This document shows, in pieces, positions 9,765-18,233 of a stretch of DNA of 64,000 nucleotides; position 1 is the stretch's first letter, and each line of letters opens with the position of its first letter. Location: positions 4,579,001-4,643,000 of the forward strand of contig NC_011894.1 of NCBI RefSeq assembly GCF_000022085.1, in the 5' to 3' direction. This DNA is from Methylobacterium nodulans ORS 2060. Lineage in GTDB: Bacteria; Pseudomonadota; Alphaproteobacteria; Rhizobiales; Beijerinckiaceae. Below the pieces are notes generated by a model. The model was not told where the DNA came from, ran no database searches, and saw only the letters and a list, made by a program, of their open reading frames with translations. The position numbers and the translations under genes were made by a program.

Positions 9765-11120
9765 ATGCTCCCGGGCTCCTCGCCGGCGGTGACGCACCGC
9801 CGGCTGCTGGCGCTGGCGCTGCCGATGACGCTCGCCAACGTCACCACGCCGCTCCTCGGCATCGTCGGGGCGGCGGCGATCGGGCGGCTCGGCGACGCCG
9901 CGCTCCTCGGCGCCCTGGCCCTCGGAGCGGTGATCTTCGACTACCTGTTCTGGAGCTTCGGCTCCTTGCGCATGGCGACCGCCGGGCTGACCGCGCAGGC
10001 GGCCGGCGCGGGCGATGCCGCCGAGATCGACCGGGCCCTCGCCCGGGCGCTCGCCGTCGCGGGTGCCGTCGGAATCCTGATGGTGGTCGGGCAGGCGCCG
10101 CTCGGCGCGGCGGCCTTCGCGCTTGCGGGCGCCAGCCCGGCGGTGACCACCGCCCTCTCCACCTATTTCGGCATCCGCATCTTCGCGGCGCCCTTCACGC
10201 TCGCGAATTACGCGGTCCTCGGCTCGACGCTCGGACGCGGGCGCACCGATCTCGGCCTCGCCCTTCAGGTCGCGATGAACCTGCTCAACATCGCGCTCAC
10301 GGTCGCCCTGGTGCTCGGGCTCGACCTCGGCGTAGCGGGCGCCGCGCTCGCGACCCTCGCCGCGGAGGCGTTCGGATTCCTCCTCGGCCTCCTCGTCCTG
10401 CGCCGGCTCGGCGCCCGGCCCTGGCGCATCGCCCGGGCGGAGGTGCTGGAGCGCGCCGGGCTCCTGCGCATGCTCGCAGTCAACGGCGACGTCATGGTGC
10501 GCACGCTCGCGCTGATCGTCGCCTTCGGCCTGTTCTCGGCGCTCGGCGCCCGGGCCGGCGACCTGACCCTCGCGGCGAATGCCGTGCTGCAGAACCTCTT
10601 CCTCGTCGGCAGCTTCTTCCTGGACGGTTTCGCCACCGCCGCCGAGGTGCTGTGCGGGCAGGCGCTCGGCGCCGGCCGCGAGGGTGCCTTCCGGCGGGCC
10701 GTGCGCTACGCGCTCGGCTGGTGCGTGGGATTCGGGCTCGCGGTGTCGGGGCTGTTCCTCGTCGCGGGCGGCGCCTTCATCGACGCGGTCACCACCAACC
10801 CGGAGGTGCGCGCCTTCGCCCGGTCGTACCTGCCCTTCGCGGCCCTCACGCCCCTCGTTGCGGCGGCGGCCTTCGCCTTCGACGGGATCTATATCGGCGC
10901 GACCTGGACGCGGCCGATGCGCAACCTCATGCTGGCCGCGCTGGCGGCCTATCTGCTGATCCTCGCGGCCCTGCACGGCCTCGGCAATACCGGCCTGTGG
11001 CTCGCCATGCTGATCTTCCTCACCGCGCGCGGCCTCGGGCAGGCGCTGCTCTATCCGCGGCTCGCCCGCGAGGCCTTCCCGCAGATGCGGCTCGGCGCGG
11101 ATCCGCTGGTCGCGCGCTGA
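9765..11120 (+). CDS. MATE family efflux transporter (DinF-like)
   Basis: A 451-residue inner-membrane protein with about twelve hydrophobic helices arranged as two similar halves, as in MATE cation/drug antiporters. The opening LLALALPMTLANVTTPLLGIVGAAAIG is the DinF-type first helix. The segment with RGRTDLGLALQ and the second-half start VNGDVMVRTLAL fit the same subfamily. Such pumps export drugs or metabolites in exchange for protons or sodium. Start spacing suggests coupling to the preceding small membrane gene. The substrate is unknown. Confidence 0.9.
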   Translation: MLPGSSPAVTHRRLLALALPMTLANVTTPLLGIVGAAAIGRLGDAALLGALALGAVIFDYLFWSFGSLRMATAGLTAQAAGAGDAAEIDRALARALAVAGAVGILMVVGQAPLGAAAFALAGASPAVTTALSTYFGIRIFAAPFTLANYAVLGSTLGRGRTDLGLALQVAMNLLNIALTVALVLGLDLGVAGAALATLAAEAFGFLLGLLVLRRLGARPWRIARAEVLERAGLLRMLAVNGDVMVRTLALIVAFGLFSALGARAGDLTLAANAVLQNLFLVGSFFLDGFATAAEVLCGQALGAGREGAFRRAVRYALGWCVGFGLAVSGLFLVAGGAFIDAVTTNPEVRAFARSYLPFAALTPLVAAAAFAFDGIYIGATWTRPMRNLMLAALAAYLLILAALHGLGNTGLWLAMLIFLTARGLGQALLYPRLAREAFPQMRLGADPLVAR

Positions 11121-11144
11121 AGCCGCCCGGCGGCTCACAAGGCG

Positions 11145-12224
11145 CTACTCCATGCGGGCGAGGGCGGCGGCGTCGCGCCCGACCAGGGCCGCGAGCGGGA
11201 CGCCCTCGCGGGCGATCCGCTCGACCAGCCCCGCCTTGATCTCGCGCACGAGACCGGGCCCGGCATAGACCAGCGCCGAGTAGAGCTGCACGAGGCTCGC
11301 CCCCGCCCGGATCTTGGTCCAGGCGGCCTCGGCCGAATCGACGCCGCCGACGCCGACGAGCGGCAGGCGGTCGCCGACCCGCAGAAAGGCCTCGGCGAGG
11401 AGCCGCGTCGAGGGCGCGAAGAGCGGCCGGCCCGAGAGGCCGCCGGCCTCGGCCGCCAGCGTCGTCTCGGTGAGGCTCGCCGGCCGCGCCACCGTGGTGT
11501 TCGAGATCACCAGCCCCTCGACCCCGCGGCGCAGGGCCGTGGCGGTGATTGCGTCGAGGGAATCCAGCGTGATGTCCGGGGCGATCTTGAGCAGGATGGC
11601 GGCCCGCCGCGGCGAGGCGGCCTCGTCCCGCGCCGCGACGACGCGGGCGAGGAGGTCGTCCAGAAAAACCTCGCCCTGCAGGTCGCGCAGGCCCGGCGTG
11701 TTGGGCGAGGAGACGTTCACGGTCACGAAATCCACGAGGCCCGCGAGCGCCCGCGTGCAGGCGACGTAATCAGCGAGCCGATCGGTCGCGTCCTTGTTCG
11801 CCCCGATATTGACCCCGAGGATCCCGGGACGGCCGGCGCGCGCCGCGAGGCGGGCCGCCACGACGGCGAGCCCTTCGCTGTTGAGCCCGAACCGGTTGAT
11901 GACGGCCCGGTCGCCGGTGAGGCGGAACACCCGGGGCCGCGGATTGCCCGGCTGGGGCCGGGGCACGACGCCGCCCACCTCCACGAAGCCGAAGCCGAGC
12001 GACAGCAGCGCATCCGGCACCTCGGCGCCCTTGTCGAAGCCCGCTGCGAGACCGACCGGGTTGGGGAAGTGCCGCCCGAGCACCGAGACCGCGAGCCTGG
12101 GATCGTCCGCGGGCGGGGCGCCGGCGGGCAGGAGAGACAGCGCCCGGATCGTCAGGCGATGGGCCGTCTCGGCATCGAGGGCGTGCAGGACGGGGCGGGC
12201 GAGGGGGAACAGGGAGGCGAGCAA
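11145..12224 (-). CDS. pyrD: quinone-dependent dihydroorotate dehydrogenase
   Basis: A 359-residue class 2 DHODH that oxidises dihydroorotate to orotate on the inner membrane, passing electrons to ubiquinone. The N-terminal helix pair ([20 protein letters not shown]) is the membrane/quinone tunnel extension. The FMN barrel shows [29 protein letters not shown] and [17 protein letters not shown], where the serine is the class 2 catalytic base. The start is a TTG at 12224, supported by the family N-terminus. It lies eight bases after a DUF952 gene and is probably transcribed with it. Confidence 0.95.
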
Positions 12225-12232
12225 GGCAGAGA

Positions 12233-12580
12233 TCAGGCGTCGAGGGTGGCGGGGAAGCGGTGACGGCCGTCCTCGGCGAGAGGCAGCGGCACCACGGAGC
12301 GGACCGCGCTCAGGGGCAGCGGGCCGTAGAGATGCGGAAACAGATCGCCGCCGCGGGAGGGCTCATAGCGCAGCGCGCTGCCGAGCGCCTCGGCGTCGAC
12401 CGCTGCGAGCACGAGATCGTCGGTCCCGGCGAAATGCCGGGCGGCGGTCTCGCGCACCTGCGCGGCGGTGGAGAAATGGATGTAGCCGTCCGCGAGGTCC
12501 ACCGGCGCGCCGAGGAACTGCCCGGCGGCCTCGGCCTCCCGCCACAGGGCGGCGGGGCAGATCTTGTAGATCAGGGGCAT
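12233..12580 (-). CDS. DUF952 family protein
   Basis: A 115-residue soluble protein with the DUF952 pattern: [17 protein letters not shown] at the start, [19 protein letters not shown] in the middle, and [17 protein letters not shown] near the end. The family has no proven biochemical role; its fold is related to ADP-ribosyl-binding proteins by published structure comparison, as I recall it. The ATG at 12580 precedes the first conserved strand. It heads a two-gene unit with pyrD, an arrangement frequent in Hyphomicrobiales. Confidence 0.88.
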   Translation of the reverse strand: MPLIYKICPAALWREAEAAGQFLGAPVDLADGYIHFSTAAQVRETAARHFAGTDDLVLAAVDAEALGSALRYEPSRGGDLFPHLYGPLPLSAVRSVVPLPLAEDGRHRFPATLDA

Positions 12581-12723
12581 GGTCGGGGCTCCTCGGAGGT
12601 TTGGGGATGGCTGCCGCGCGATTTCGAAAGGGCGGCGTGGCAACGTTGCCTTTCGGGTGACGTCGGGTAGTGTCCGCATCCGCGGCTCGCTGATCTGTGT
12701 CGCTTCCTGCGGATACTCCGCCC

Positions 12724-13353
12724 ATGTTGTCTCACGAGCGTATCTGGCTGGCGATCGACCATCTGGCGCAGCGCCACGGCCTGACGCCATCCGGGCTCGC
12801 GCGGCGGGCCGGCCTCGACGCGACGAGCTTCAACCGGTCGAAACGCATCGCGCCGGACGGCCGCAAGCGCTGGCCCTCGACGGAGTCCCTGGCCAAGATC
12901 CTGACCGCGACGGGCGCGTCGCTCGATGATTTCCTGCAACTCGTCGAGCCGCGCCCGGCGCCGCCGCCCGCGATCCTGCCGCTGATCGGCAGCGCAGCGC
13001 TCGCCGCGGGCCGGCGGATCGGCCCGGACGGCCGCCCGGCCGGCGCCGGCTGGGAGGAGATGGAATTTCCCGATCTGGGTGCGCAGAGCTGCTTTGCCAT
13101 CGAGGTCCAGGGTGAGGGTCTGCTGCCCCTTTACCACGACGGGGACGTGCTCGTGGTCTGCGCCACGGCTCCGGCCCGCCGGGGCGACCGCACCCTTGTC
13201 TGCCTGGACGGCGAGGGCCTGTTCGCCGCGGATCTGCGCCGGCGCACCGTCCGCACGACCGAATTCGCGGGCCGCACGCCCGGCGAGCCGGTGCGGACGG
13301 TTCCCACGGCGCGGATCGCCTGGATGGCCCGGGTGATGTGGGTGCGCCACTGA
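12724..13353 (+). CDS. HTH regulator with a LexA/S24-like domain lacking catalytic residues
   Basis: A 209-residue protein. Residues 5-75 form a Cro/CI-like helix-turn-helix (HGLTPSGLARRAGLDATSFN). Residues 115-175 match the S24/LexA peptidase fold (CFAIEVQG, then PLYHDGDVLVV and a late ARRGD turn). In active members the loop reads GDSM, supplying the nucleophile serine. Here it is GEGL at 130-133, so the serine is Gly132, and the region where the lysine base normally lies (about 168) is Ala-Ala. It should therefore bind DNA but not cleave itself. It stands alone, diverging from the DUF952-pyrD unit. Confidence 0.85.
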   Translation: MLSHERIWLAIDHLAQRHGLTPSGLARRAGLDATSFNRSKRIAPDGRKRWPSTESLAKILTATGASLDDFLQLVEPRPAPPPAILPLIGSAALAAGRRIGPDGRPAGAGWEEMEFPDLGAQSCFAIEVQGEGLLPLYHDGDVLVVCATAPARRGDRTLVCLDGEGLFAADLRRRTVRTTEFAGRTPGEPVRTVPTARIAWMARVMWVRH

Positions 13354-13361
13354 TCCGAGGC

Positions 13362-13394
13362 GGCATGCCCCGGCATCGCTTGTCGGGGCATGCC
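13362..13394. terminator. bidirectional hairpin between convergent genes
   Basis: GGCATGCCCCG (13362-13372) pairs perfectly with CGGGGCATGCC (13384-13394) around an 11-base loop. It lies between the stops of the S24-like regulator and the large kinase. No T-run follows on either strand, so termination strength is uncertain. Confidence 0.55.
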
Positions 13395-13452
13395 ACGACT
13401 TCTCGGAACGAGGACGCGCGAAGGGGCAGAGACCAGATCATCGCGCCCGCTT

Positions 13453-13515
13453 GAGAGAGGCCGACATTCGCATGGCGCAGCCATCCCGTATGGCGAAGCC
13501 ATCGACCGGATGTCG
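13453..13515 (-). repeat. dispersed repeat C, copy 1
   Basis: On the minus strand this reads GTCATCCGACATCCGG, then TGGCTTCGCCATACGG and a second GGCTGCGCCAT palindrome. The first two blocks recur on the plus strand at 34882-34925. It is a short palindromic intergenic element. Confidence 0.5.
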
Positions 13516-13526
13516 GATGACACCCT

Positions 13527-16500
13527 CTAGGCCGCGGCCATCCGCGCCGCCTGCCACCGGGTGAGGAGGGCGCGCAGGGCGGCCGGCTTCAGGGGCTTGG
13601 TGAGGAAATGAACCCGCTGCGCCGCGGCGGTCTCGCGCACGGGGCGCGAGCGGTCGGCGGTGAGCAGCACGGCCGGCACGTCGGCGGCAAGCGCAGCGCG
13701 CAGGGACGTGATCAGGTCGAGGCCGTTGCCCTCGTCGAGGTGATAATCGGCCACGATGACGTCCGGCCGCAGACCGCCGGCGAGCACGCGCTGCACCGCC
13801 TCGCCGATGGAGCCGGCCGTGTCGACCCTGCAGCCCCAGCTCGTCAGGAGCCGTGCCATGCCATCCACGATGGCCGGCTCGTTGTCGACGGCGAGCACGG
13901 ATAGTCCGGAGAGGGCGGCACTGGCGGGGCGGGGCGCCTCCGCGGCGGATTCCGGCGCCGGGCTGAAGGAGGCGAGCGGCACCGAGAGCGAGAAGATCGA
14001 GCCGCGCCCCGGCGTCGAGCGTAAGAACAGCGGATGGTCGAGGAGGCGCGCCGCCCGCTCCACGATCGACAGGCCGAGGCCGAGGCCGCGGGCGACCTTG
14101 GCGCCCTGGTCGAGGCGCTGGAATTCCTGAAACACCAGCTTCTGCTTGGAGGCCGGGATGCCGAGTCCGGTGTCGCAGACCATCAGCTCGACCCGGTCGC
14201 CCCGCCGCCTCGCGCCCACCAGCACGCGGCCCGAGGGCGTGTACTTGATGGCGTTCGAGACGAGGTTCTGGAGCAGGCGCCGCAGGAGCAGCCGGTCCGA
14301 GCGGATGGCGAGCCCGCAGGGCATCACGGTGAGCCGCAGGCCCTTCGCGCGGGCCATCGGCTCGAATTCCCGCCGGATCTGGCGCAGGAGGTCCGCGACG
14401 CCGAAGGCCGAGAGCTGCGGCTTGAGCGCGCCGGTATCGAGGCGGGAGATGTCGAGGAGCGTCGTGAGGATCTCCTCGACGGCATCCAGCGAGGCATCGA
14501 CATTCTCGGCGAGCGAGGGATCGCCCGACCGGTCCCGCTCCACCAGGGCGGCGGCATAGAGGCGGGCCGCATTGAGGGGCTGGAGGATGTCGTGGCTCGC
14601 GGCGGCGAGGAACCGCGTCTTCGAGGCATTGGCGTCCTCGGCCTCCGCCTTGGCGCGGGTGAGCGCCGCGTTGAGCCGGGTGAGCTCCTCGGTCCGCTCG
14701 CGCACCCGGCGCTCCAGCTCCTCGTTGAGGCGCGTGCGCGCCTCCTCGGCGGCGACCGCGTCGGTGACGTCCGTGTAGGTCGCGACGACGCCGCCATTCG
14801 GCAGCGGGTTGGCCCGGATCTCGATCACCCGCCCGCTCGGATGCAGGCGCAGGCGCTGCGGTCCGCTCTCCTGCCGGAAGGCGGCGATGCGCTCGCGCAC
14901 GAGCTCGTCCGGGCTGCGGTCGCCGTAGGCGCCGCGGGCGGCGTTGAAGCGCACGATCTCCTCGAGCGGCGTGCCCGTGCGGATGATGTCGTTCGGCAGG
15001 TCGTAGAGATCCGCGAAGGCCCGGTTCCAGGCGATCAGGGTCATGTCCCGGTCGAAGACCGTGATGCCCTGGCCGGCATGGTCGAGCCCGTGCTGCAGCA
15101 GGTCTCGGCTGTACTGGAAGGCCGCGGAGGCGTCGTCGAGGAGGCGCAGGGCCGCCCGGGGCGACACGTTGCGCCGCCCGAGCAGCAGCGAGAGCGCGAG
15201 CCGGGCCGAGGCCGCCCCGATCGCCGAGGCCAGGAGATGCTCGGCATGGCGCAGCTCGGCCAAGCCCGCCACCGCATCGGGGCGCAGGGGCACGCGGCCG
15301 CTCGCCGCGAAGAACTCCTCGAAGGCCCGAATGGCGCGTTCCTCGCCGAGGAAGCGCGCCACGGCGTTGCGCACCTCGCCGAAGGTGAGCGTGCCGCGAA
15401 ACAGGCGGAAGCTCGGGGCCCCCCGCGCCCCCACGTGCCCGAAGGCTTCCGCTTGCAGGCGCTCGATCGCACTCGGCGCGCGCAGCAGGGAGAAGCCCAG
15501 ATAGGCGAGCGTGTTGAGCCCCAGGCTCCAGAGCGTGCCGTGGACGAGGCGGGGCAGCTCGTCGAGGCCCATCAGGGCGGTCGGGCTGAGGGCCGCGATC
15601 CCGAACGGGCCATCCCGGAGGAGATCGGCCGCCCAGGAGCTCGCGGCTTCGCCGAACAGGCTCGGCAGCAGCAGGGTGTAGGCCCAGACGGACAGGCCGA
15701 CCGTGAGCCCGGCCACCGCGCCGAGCCCGGTGCCGCGGCGCCAGAGGATGCCGCCGACGAAGGCCGGAGCGATCTGCGCCACCGCCGCGAAGGAGAGGAG
15801 CCCGATCGAGGCGAGCGCGACCTCGCCGGCGACCCGGGAATAGGCGTAAGCCGCCAGGATCACCACCACGATGGCGACACGGCGCACCCCCAGCACCACG
15901 CTGCCGAGATTCGAGGCGCCCCCCGCGGGGCGGCGGCGCAGCACCACCGGGATCACGAGGTGGTTCGAGATCATGATCGCGACCGCGACCGATTCCACGA
16001 TCACCATCGCGGTCGCGGCCGACAGCCCACCGATGAAGGCGACGAGCGCGATGCCGTCCGCCCGCTCTGCGAGCGGCAGGGCCAGCACCGTCATGTCCCG
16101 TGCCACGGTGCCGTCGGGAAACAGCATCAGCCCGACCACCGCGAGGGGCACGACGAAGAGGTTGATGAGCACGAGATAGAGCGGGAAGGTCCAGGCCGCG
16201 CGCTCCACATCCGCGACCGACCGGTTCTCGACCACCGCCATGTGGAACTGGCGCGGCAGCAGCAGGACCGCGCAGGCCGAGAGCAGGGTCTGGACGATGA
16301 TCGTCCCCGGTCCGGAGGTGTCGGCGGCCAGCGAGGCAGCGCCGCTCGCCAGCGCTTCGGGCGTGATCACGGGCGCATCGCGCAGCACCCAGCCGGCCAC
16401 GAAGCCGCCGACCACCAGGAAGGCCAGGAGCTTCACCAGGGATTCGAGCGCGATGGCGAGGGTGAGCCCGTCCTGATGCTCGGTCGCGTCGGCATGCCGC

Positions 16501-17045
16501 GTGCCGAAGGCGACCGCAAAGCCCGCGAGCACCAGCGCCGTGAACAGGCCGAGATCGCCCATCAGGCCCTGGACGCCGGCGCCGGGCCCGTCGGTCGCGT
16601 GCAGGAAGACCTGGAGCGAGGCCGCGACCGCCCGCAATTGCAGCGCAATGTAGGGGATCGCCCCGACGATGGCGATGAGGCAGACGAGAGCCGCGATGCG
16701 CTCGCTCTTGCCGTAGCGCGCGGCCACGAAGTCGGCGATCGAGGTCGAGTTCTGCGCCTTGGCGATCCGCACGACGCGCGCCACGAGCCGGTGCCCGAGG
16801 CCGATCACCAGGACGGGGCCGACATAGATCGTCAGGAAGTCGAGGCCCGAATGGCTCGCGAGGCCCACCGAGCCGAAGAAGGTCCACGAGGTGCAGTAGA
16901 CCGCGAGCGAGAGGGCGTAGATGGTCGGCCGCACCCGTTCGTCGCGCATCAGGCGCCGGCCCGACACGTCGCCCCAATGCGCCACCGTGAACAGGCCGCA
17001 GATGTAGATGAGCGCCGTCAGCACCACCGCCCAGCCCGCGATCAT
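13527..17045 (-). CDS. sodium/solute symporter-hybrid histidine kinase fusion
   Basis: A 1172-residue inner-membrane sensor. Residues 1 to about 500 form an SLC5/SSF-type symporter with some 13 helices (YCTSWTFFGSVG, NSTSIADFVAARYG). A linker follows, then a PAS domain (about 640-760) and a coiled coil. The kinase has a HisKA domain with His818 in AASHDILQPLNAA, an HATPase domain (NLVSNAIKYT, DTGLGIP, GLGLGLSIV), and a receiver from about 1048 with phospho-Asp1100 in ADYHLDEG. The layout matches CrbS/NahK-like sensors that couple solute transport or binding to a LuxR-type partner. No partner regulator is adjacent. The ligand is unknown; acetate is only an analogy. Confidence 0.92.
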   Translation of the reverse strand: MIAGWAVVLTALIYICGLFTVAHWGDVSGRRLMRDERVRPTIYALSLAVYCTSWTFFGSVGLASHSGLDFLTIYVGPVLVIGLGHRLVARVVRIAKAQNSTSIADFVAARYGKSERIAALVCLIAIVGAIPYIALQLRAVAASLQVFLHATDGPGAGVQGLMGDLGLFTALVLAGFAVAFGTRHADATEHQDGLTLAIALESLVKLLAFLVVGGFVAGWVLRDAPVITPEALASGAASLAADTSGPGTIIVQTLLSACAVLLLPRQFHMAVVENRSVADVERAAWTFPLYLVLINLFVVPLAVVGLMLFPDGTVARDMTVLALPLAERADGIALVAFIGGLSAATAMVIVESVAVAIMISNHLVIPVVLRRRPAGGASNLGSVVLGVRRVAIVVVILAAYAYSRVAGEVALASIGLLSFAAVAQIAPAFVGGILWRRGTGLGAVAGLTVGLSVWAYTLLLPSLFGEAASSWAADLLRDGPFGIAALSPTALMGLDELPRLVHGTLWSLGLNTLAYLGFSLLRAPSAIERLQAEAFGHVGARGAPSFRLFRGTLTFGEVRNAVARFLGEERAIRAFEEFFAASGRVPLRPDAVAGLAELRHAEHLLASAIGAASARLALSLLLGRRNVSPRAALRLLDDASAAFQYSRDLLQHGLDHAGQGITVFDRDMTLIAWNRAFADLYDLPNDIIRTGTPLEEIVRFNAARGAYGDRSPDELVRERIAAFRQESGPQRLRLHPSGRVIEIRANPLPNGGVVATYTDVTDAVAAEEARTRLNEELERRVRERTEELTRLNAALTRAKAEAEDANASKTRFLAAASHDILQPLNAARLYAAALVERDRSGDPSLAENVDASLDAVEEILTTLLDISRLDTGALKPQLSAFGVADLLRQIRREFEPMARAKGLRLTVMPCGLAIRSDRLLLRRLLQNLVSNAIKYTPSGRVLVGARRRGDRVELMVCDTGLGIPASKQKLVFQEFQRLDQGAKVARGLGLGLSIVERAARLLDHPLFLRSTPGRGSIFSLSVPLASFSPAPESAAEAPRPASAALSGLSVLAVDNEPAIVDGMARLLTSWGCRVDTAGSIGEAVQRVLAGGLRPDVIVADYHLDEGNGLDLITSLRAALAADVPAVLLTADRSRPVRETAAAQRVHFLTKPLKPAALRALLTRWQAARMAAA

Positions 17046-17094
17046 CGGCGCCGCCCGTTTCTTGCCCTGCGGGCCCCCGGGCCCGGATTCTCGT

Positions 17095-17203
17095 GTCGGA
17101 ACAGATCAACCGGAAACCGTATTAGAGCATTCTCCGACGAAGTGGATGCCGGTTCGTCGCAGACAATGCGGCGCAATCGAAAAGCTAGAGTAGGGTCCGT
17201 TCC
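17095..17203 (+). repeat. palindromic intergenic repeat D
   Basis: The first part, CAGATCAACCGGAAACCGTAT, is nearly the same as 7540-7560. It leads into GCATTCTCCGACGAA ... TTCGTCGCAGACAATGC (17127-17169), an imperfect hairpin with a perfect CGACGAA/TTCGTCG core. Similar 'agagcatt-cgaagtggat-ccggttcg' elements are common in Hyphomicrobiales genomes by my recollection. One full copy is seen in this window. Confidence 0.6.
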
Positions 17204-17249
17204 AACGTGAATGGATGCCGCTCTCGTATCCCGGACGCGCCTTGACGCG

Positions 17250-17374
17250 TTGGCGACGATGCCCTTGTGCTTGGCGAGCTTGTCCAGCCTGACCAGCGGC
17301 GTGTCGCCGATCGTCTCGGTGATCGAGTTCTAGATGCGCCCGCGCCCGGGGACCCGCGTATCGGACTTGTTCAT
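17250..17374 (-). pseudogene. cysK: cysK relic (cysteine synthase A N-terminus with in-frame stop)
   Basis: On the minus strand an ATG at 17374, with AGGAG upstream, opens a frame reading MNKSDTRVPGRGRI. It then meets a TAG at codon 15 (17330-17332) and continues NSITETIGDTPLVRLDKLAKHKG. This is the N-terminus of O-acetylserine sulfhydrylase, where codon 15 is normally a tyrosine (TAC/TAT). Similarity ends after about 41 codons, at 17250, before the lysine that would bind pyridoxal phosphate, whereas the intact enzyme is over 300 residues. It is thus both truncated and interrupted. The preserved start and ribosome site suggest recent decay. Confidence 0.75.
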
Positions 17375-17498
17375 CGCTCTCCTGCCGCAATCACTTAGAA
17401 AGCCGTCCAGCTTTCATACTTCGAAGTGCCCCTGGGCGGAATGCCATTTCCGGAGCCAAACAGCGACTGCGCACGCGCCATCGGCTGCGACGGAAGCC

Positions 17499-18116
17499 TC
17501 ACTGCCGGGCGGCGATTGCCGCAGCGGCGCCTCCCATGAACACGGCGGCGGTGCGGTTGAGCGCCTTGAGCGCACGCGGTGTCCTGAGCAGCCAGCGCGC
17601 CTGCGCCGCGAGCATCAGATAGGGCACCAGCACGATGAGCAGCACGACGATGGTGATGCCCGCAAGCACGCCATAATCGGCCAGGGTGATCGAGTTCAGC
17701 TCGATTATGGTCGGCGTGATGGCGAGATAGAAGACCATCGTCTTCGGGTTGCCGAGCGTGACCGTGAGCCCGGCAAGGAGGCTGGAGACCAATCCGCCCT
17801 TCTCCTTTCCGGCTTCAACCTGTTCCGCGCTGATGCCGCTAGTCCAGAACGTCCAGGCCAGCCAAGCGAGATAGGCGATGCCCAGCCATTTGATGACCAG
17901 GAAGACCGTGCCGAAGGTCTGGGCAACGAGCGCCAGTCCGAGCACGACCGCAGTCAGATAGGTCAGATCGCCGAGGACCAAGCCGAGGCACATGAACAGG
18001 GACGAGCGGAAGCCGGAGCCGAGCGCCCGCGCCACCAGCGCCGTGATGCCCGGACCGGGAATGGCGGCCGCAAGCGCGAGCGCGCCAGTATAGGCAATGA
18101 AGCCGGCAAGCGTCAT
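17499..18116 (-). CDS. LysE/RhtB family amino-acid exporter
   Basis: A 205-residue inner-membrane protein with five to six helices, the normal size for the LysE superfamily. The diagnostic opening AAAIPGPGITALVARALGSG is followed by the second-helix LGDLTYLTAVVLG and the central GLTVTLGNPKTMVFYLA. These carriers export amino acids or derivatives. The ATG at 18116 has GGAG at a good distance; a longer in-frame start would add 33 residues without family support. It follows the cysK relic on the same strand, hinting at an original cysteine-related pairing, though that is conjecture. Confidence 0.9.
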   Translation of the reverse strand: MTLAGFIAYTGALALAAAIPGPGITALVARALGSGFRSSLFMCLGLVLGDLTYLTAVVLGLALVAQTFGTVFLVIKWLGIAYLAWLAWTFWTSGISAEQVEAGKEKGGLVSSLLAGLTVTLGNPKTMVFYLAITPTIIELNSITLADYGVLAGITIVVLLIVLVPYLMLAAQARWLLRTPRALKALNRTAAVFMGGAAAAIAARQ

Positions 18117-18233
18117 GGGGAGCTCTCCAAAGTCCTCCTCTGGCATAGATTGCGTCACATGGCAATGAAACAGCACCCGTTGACCTAATGGCCAGTTGCC
18201 GGGAAGCGGAAGCACGTCGCGAGATCCGCCGGC

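Noticed and set aside
9291..11138. A 615-codon minus-strand frame opposite the MATE transporter
   Set aside because: Its sequence is low-complexity Glu/Arg/Gly with no domain; the opposite strand holds a clear membrane transporter.
12724..13353. Prophage repressor marking an integrated phage
   Set aside because: No integrase, tail, capsid or lysis gene and no attachment-site duplication is found around it.
14034..17210. A very long open frame (over 1000 codons) on the plus strand opposite the symporter-kinase
   Set aside because: It is antisense to a protein with clear domains, is rich in Arg/His/Gln as expected of a GC-driven shadow frame, and has no recognisable motif.
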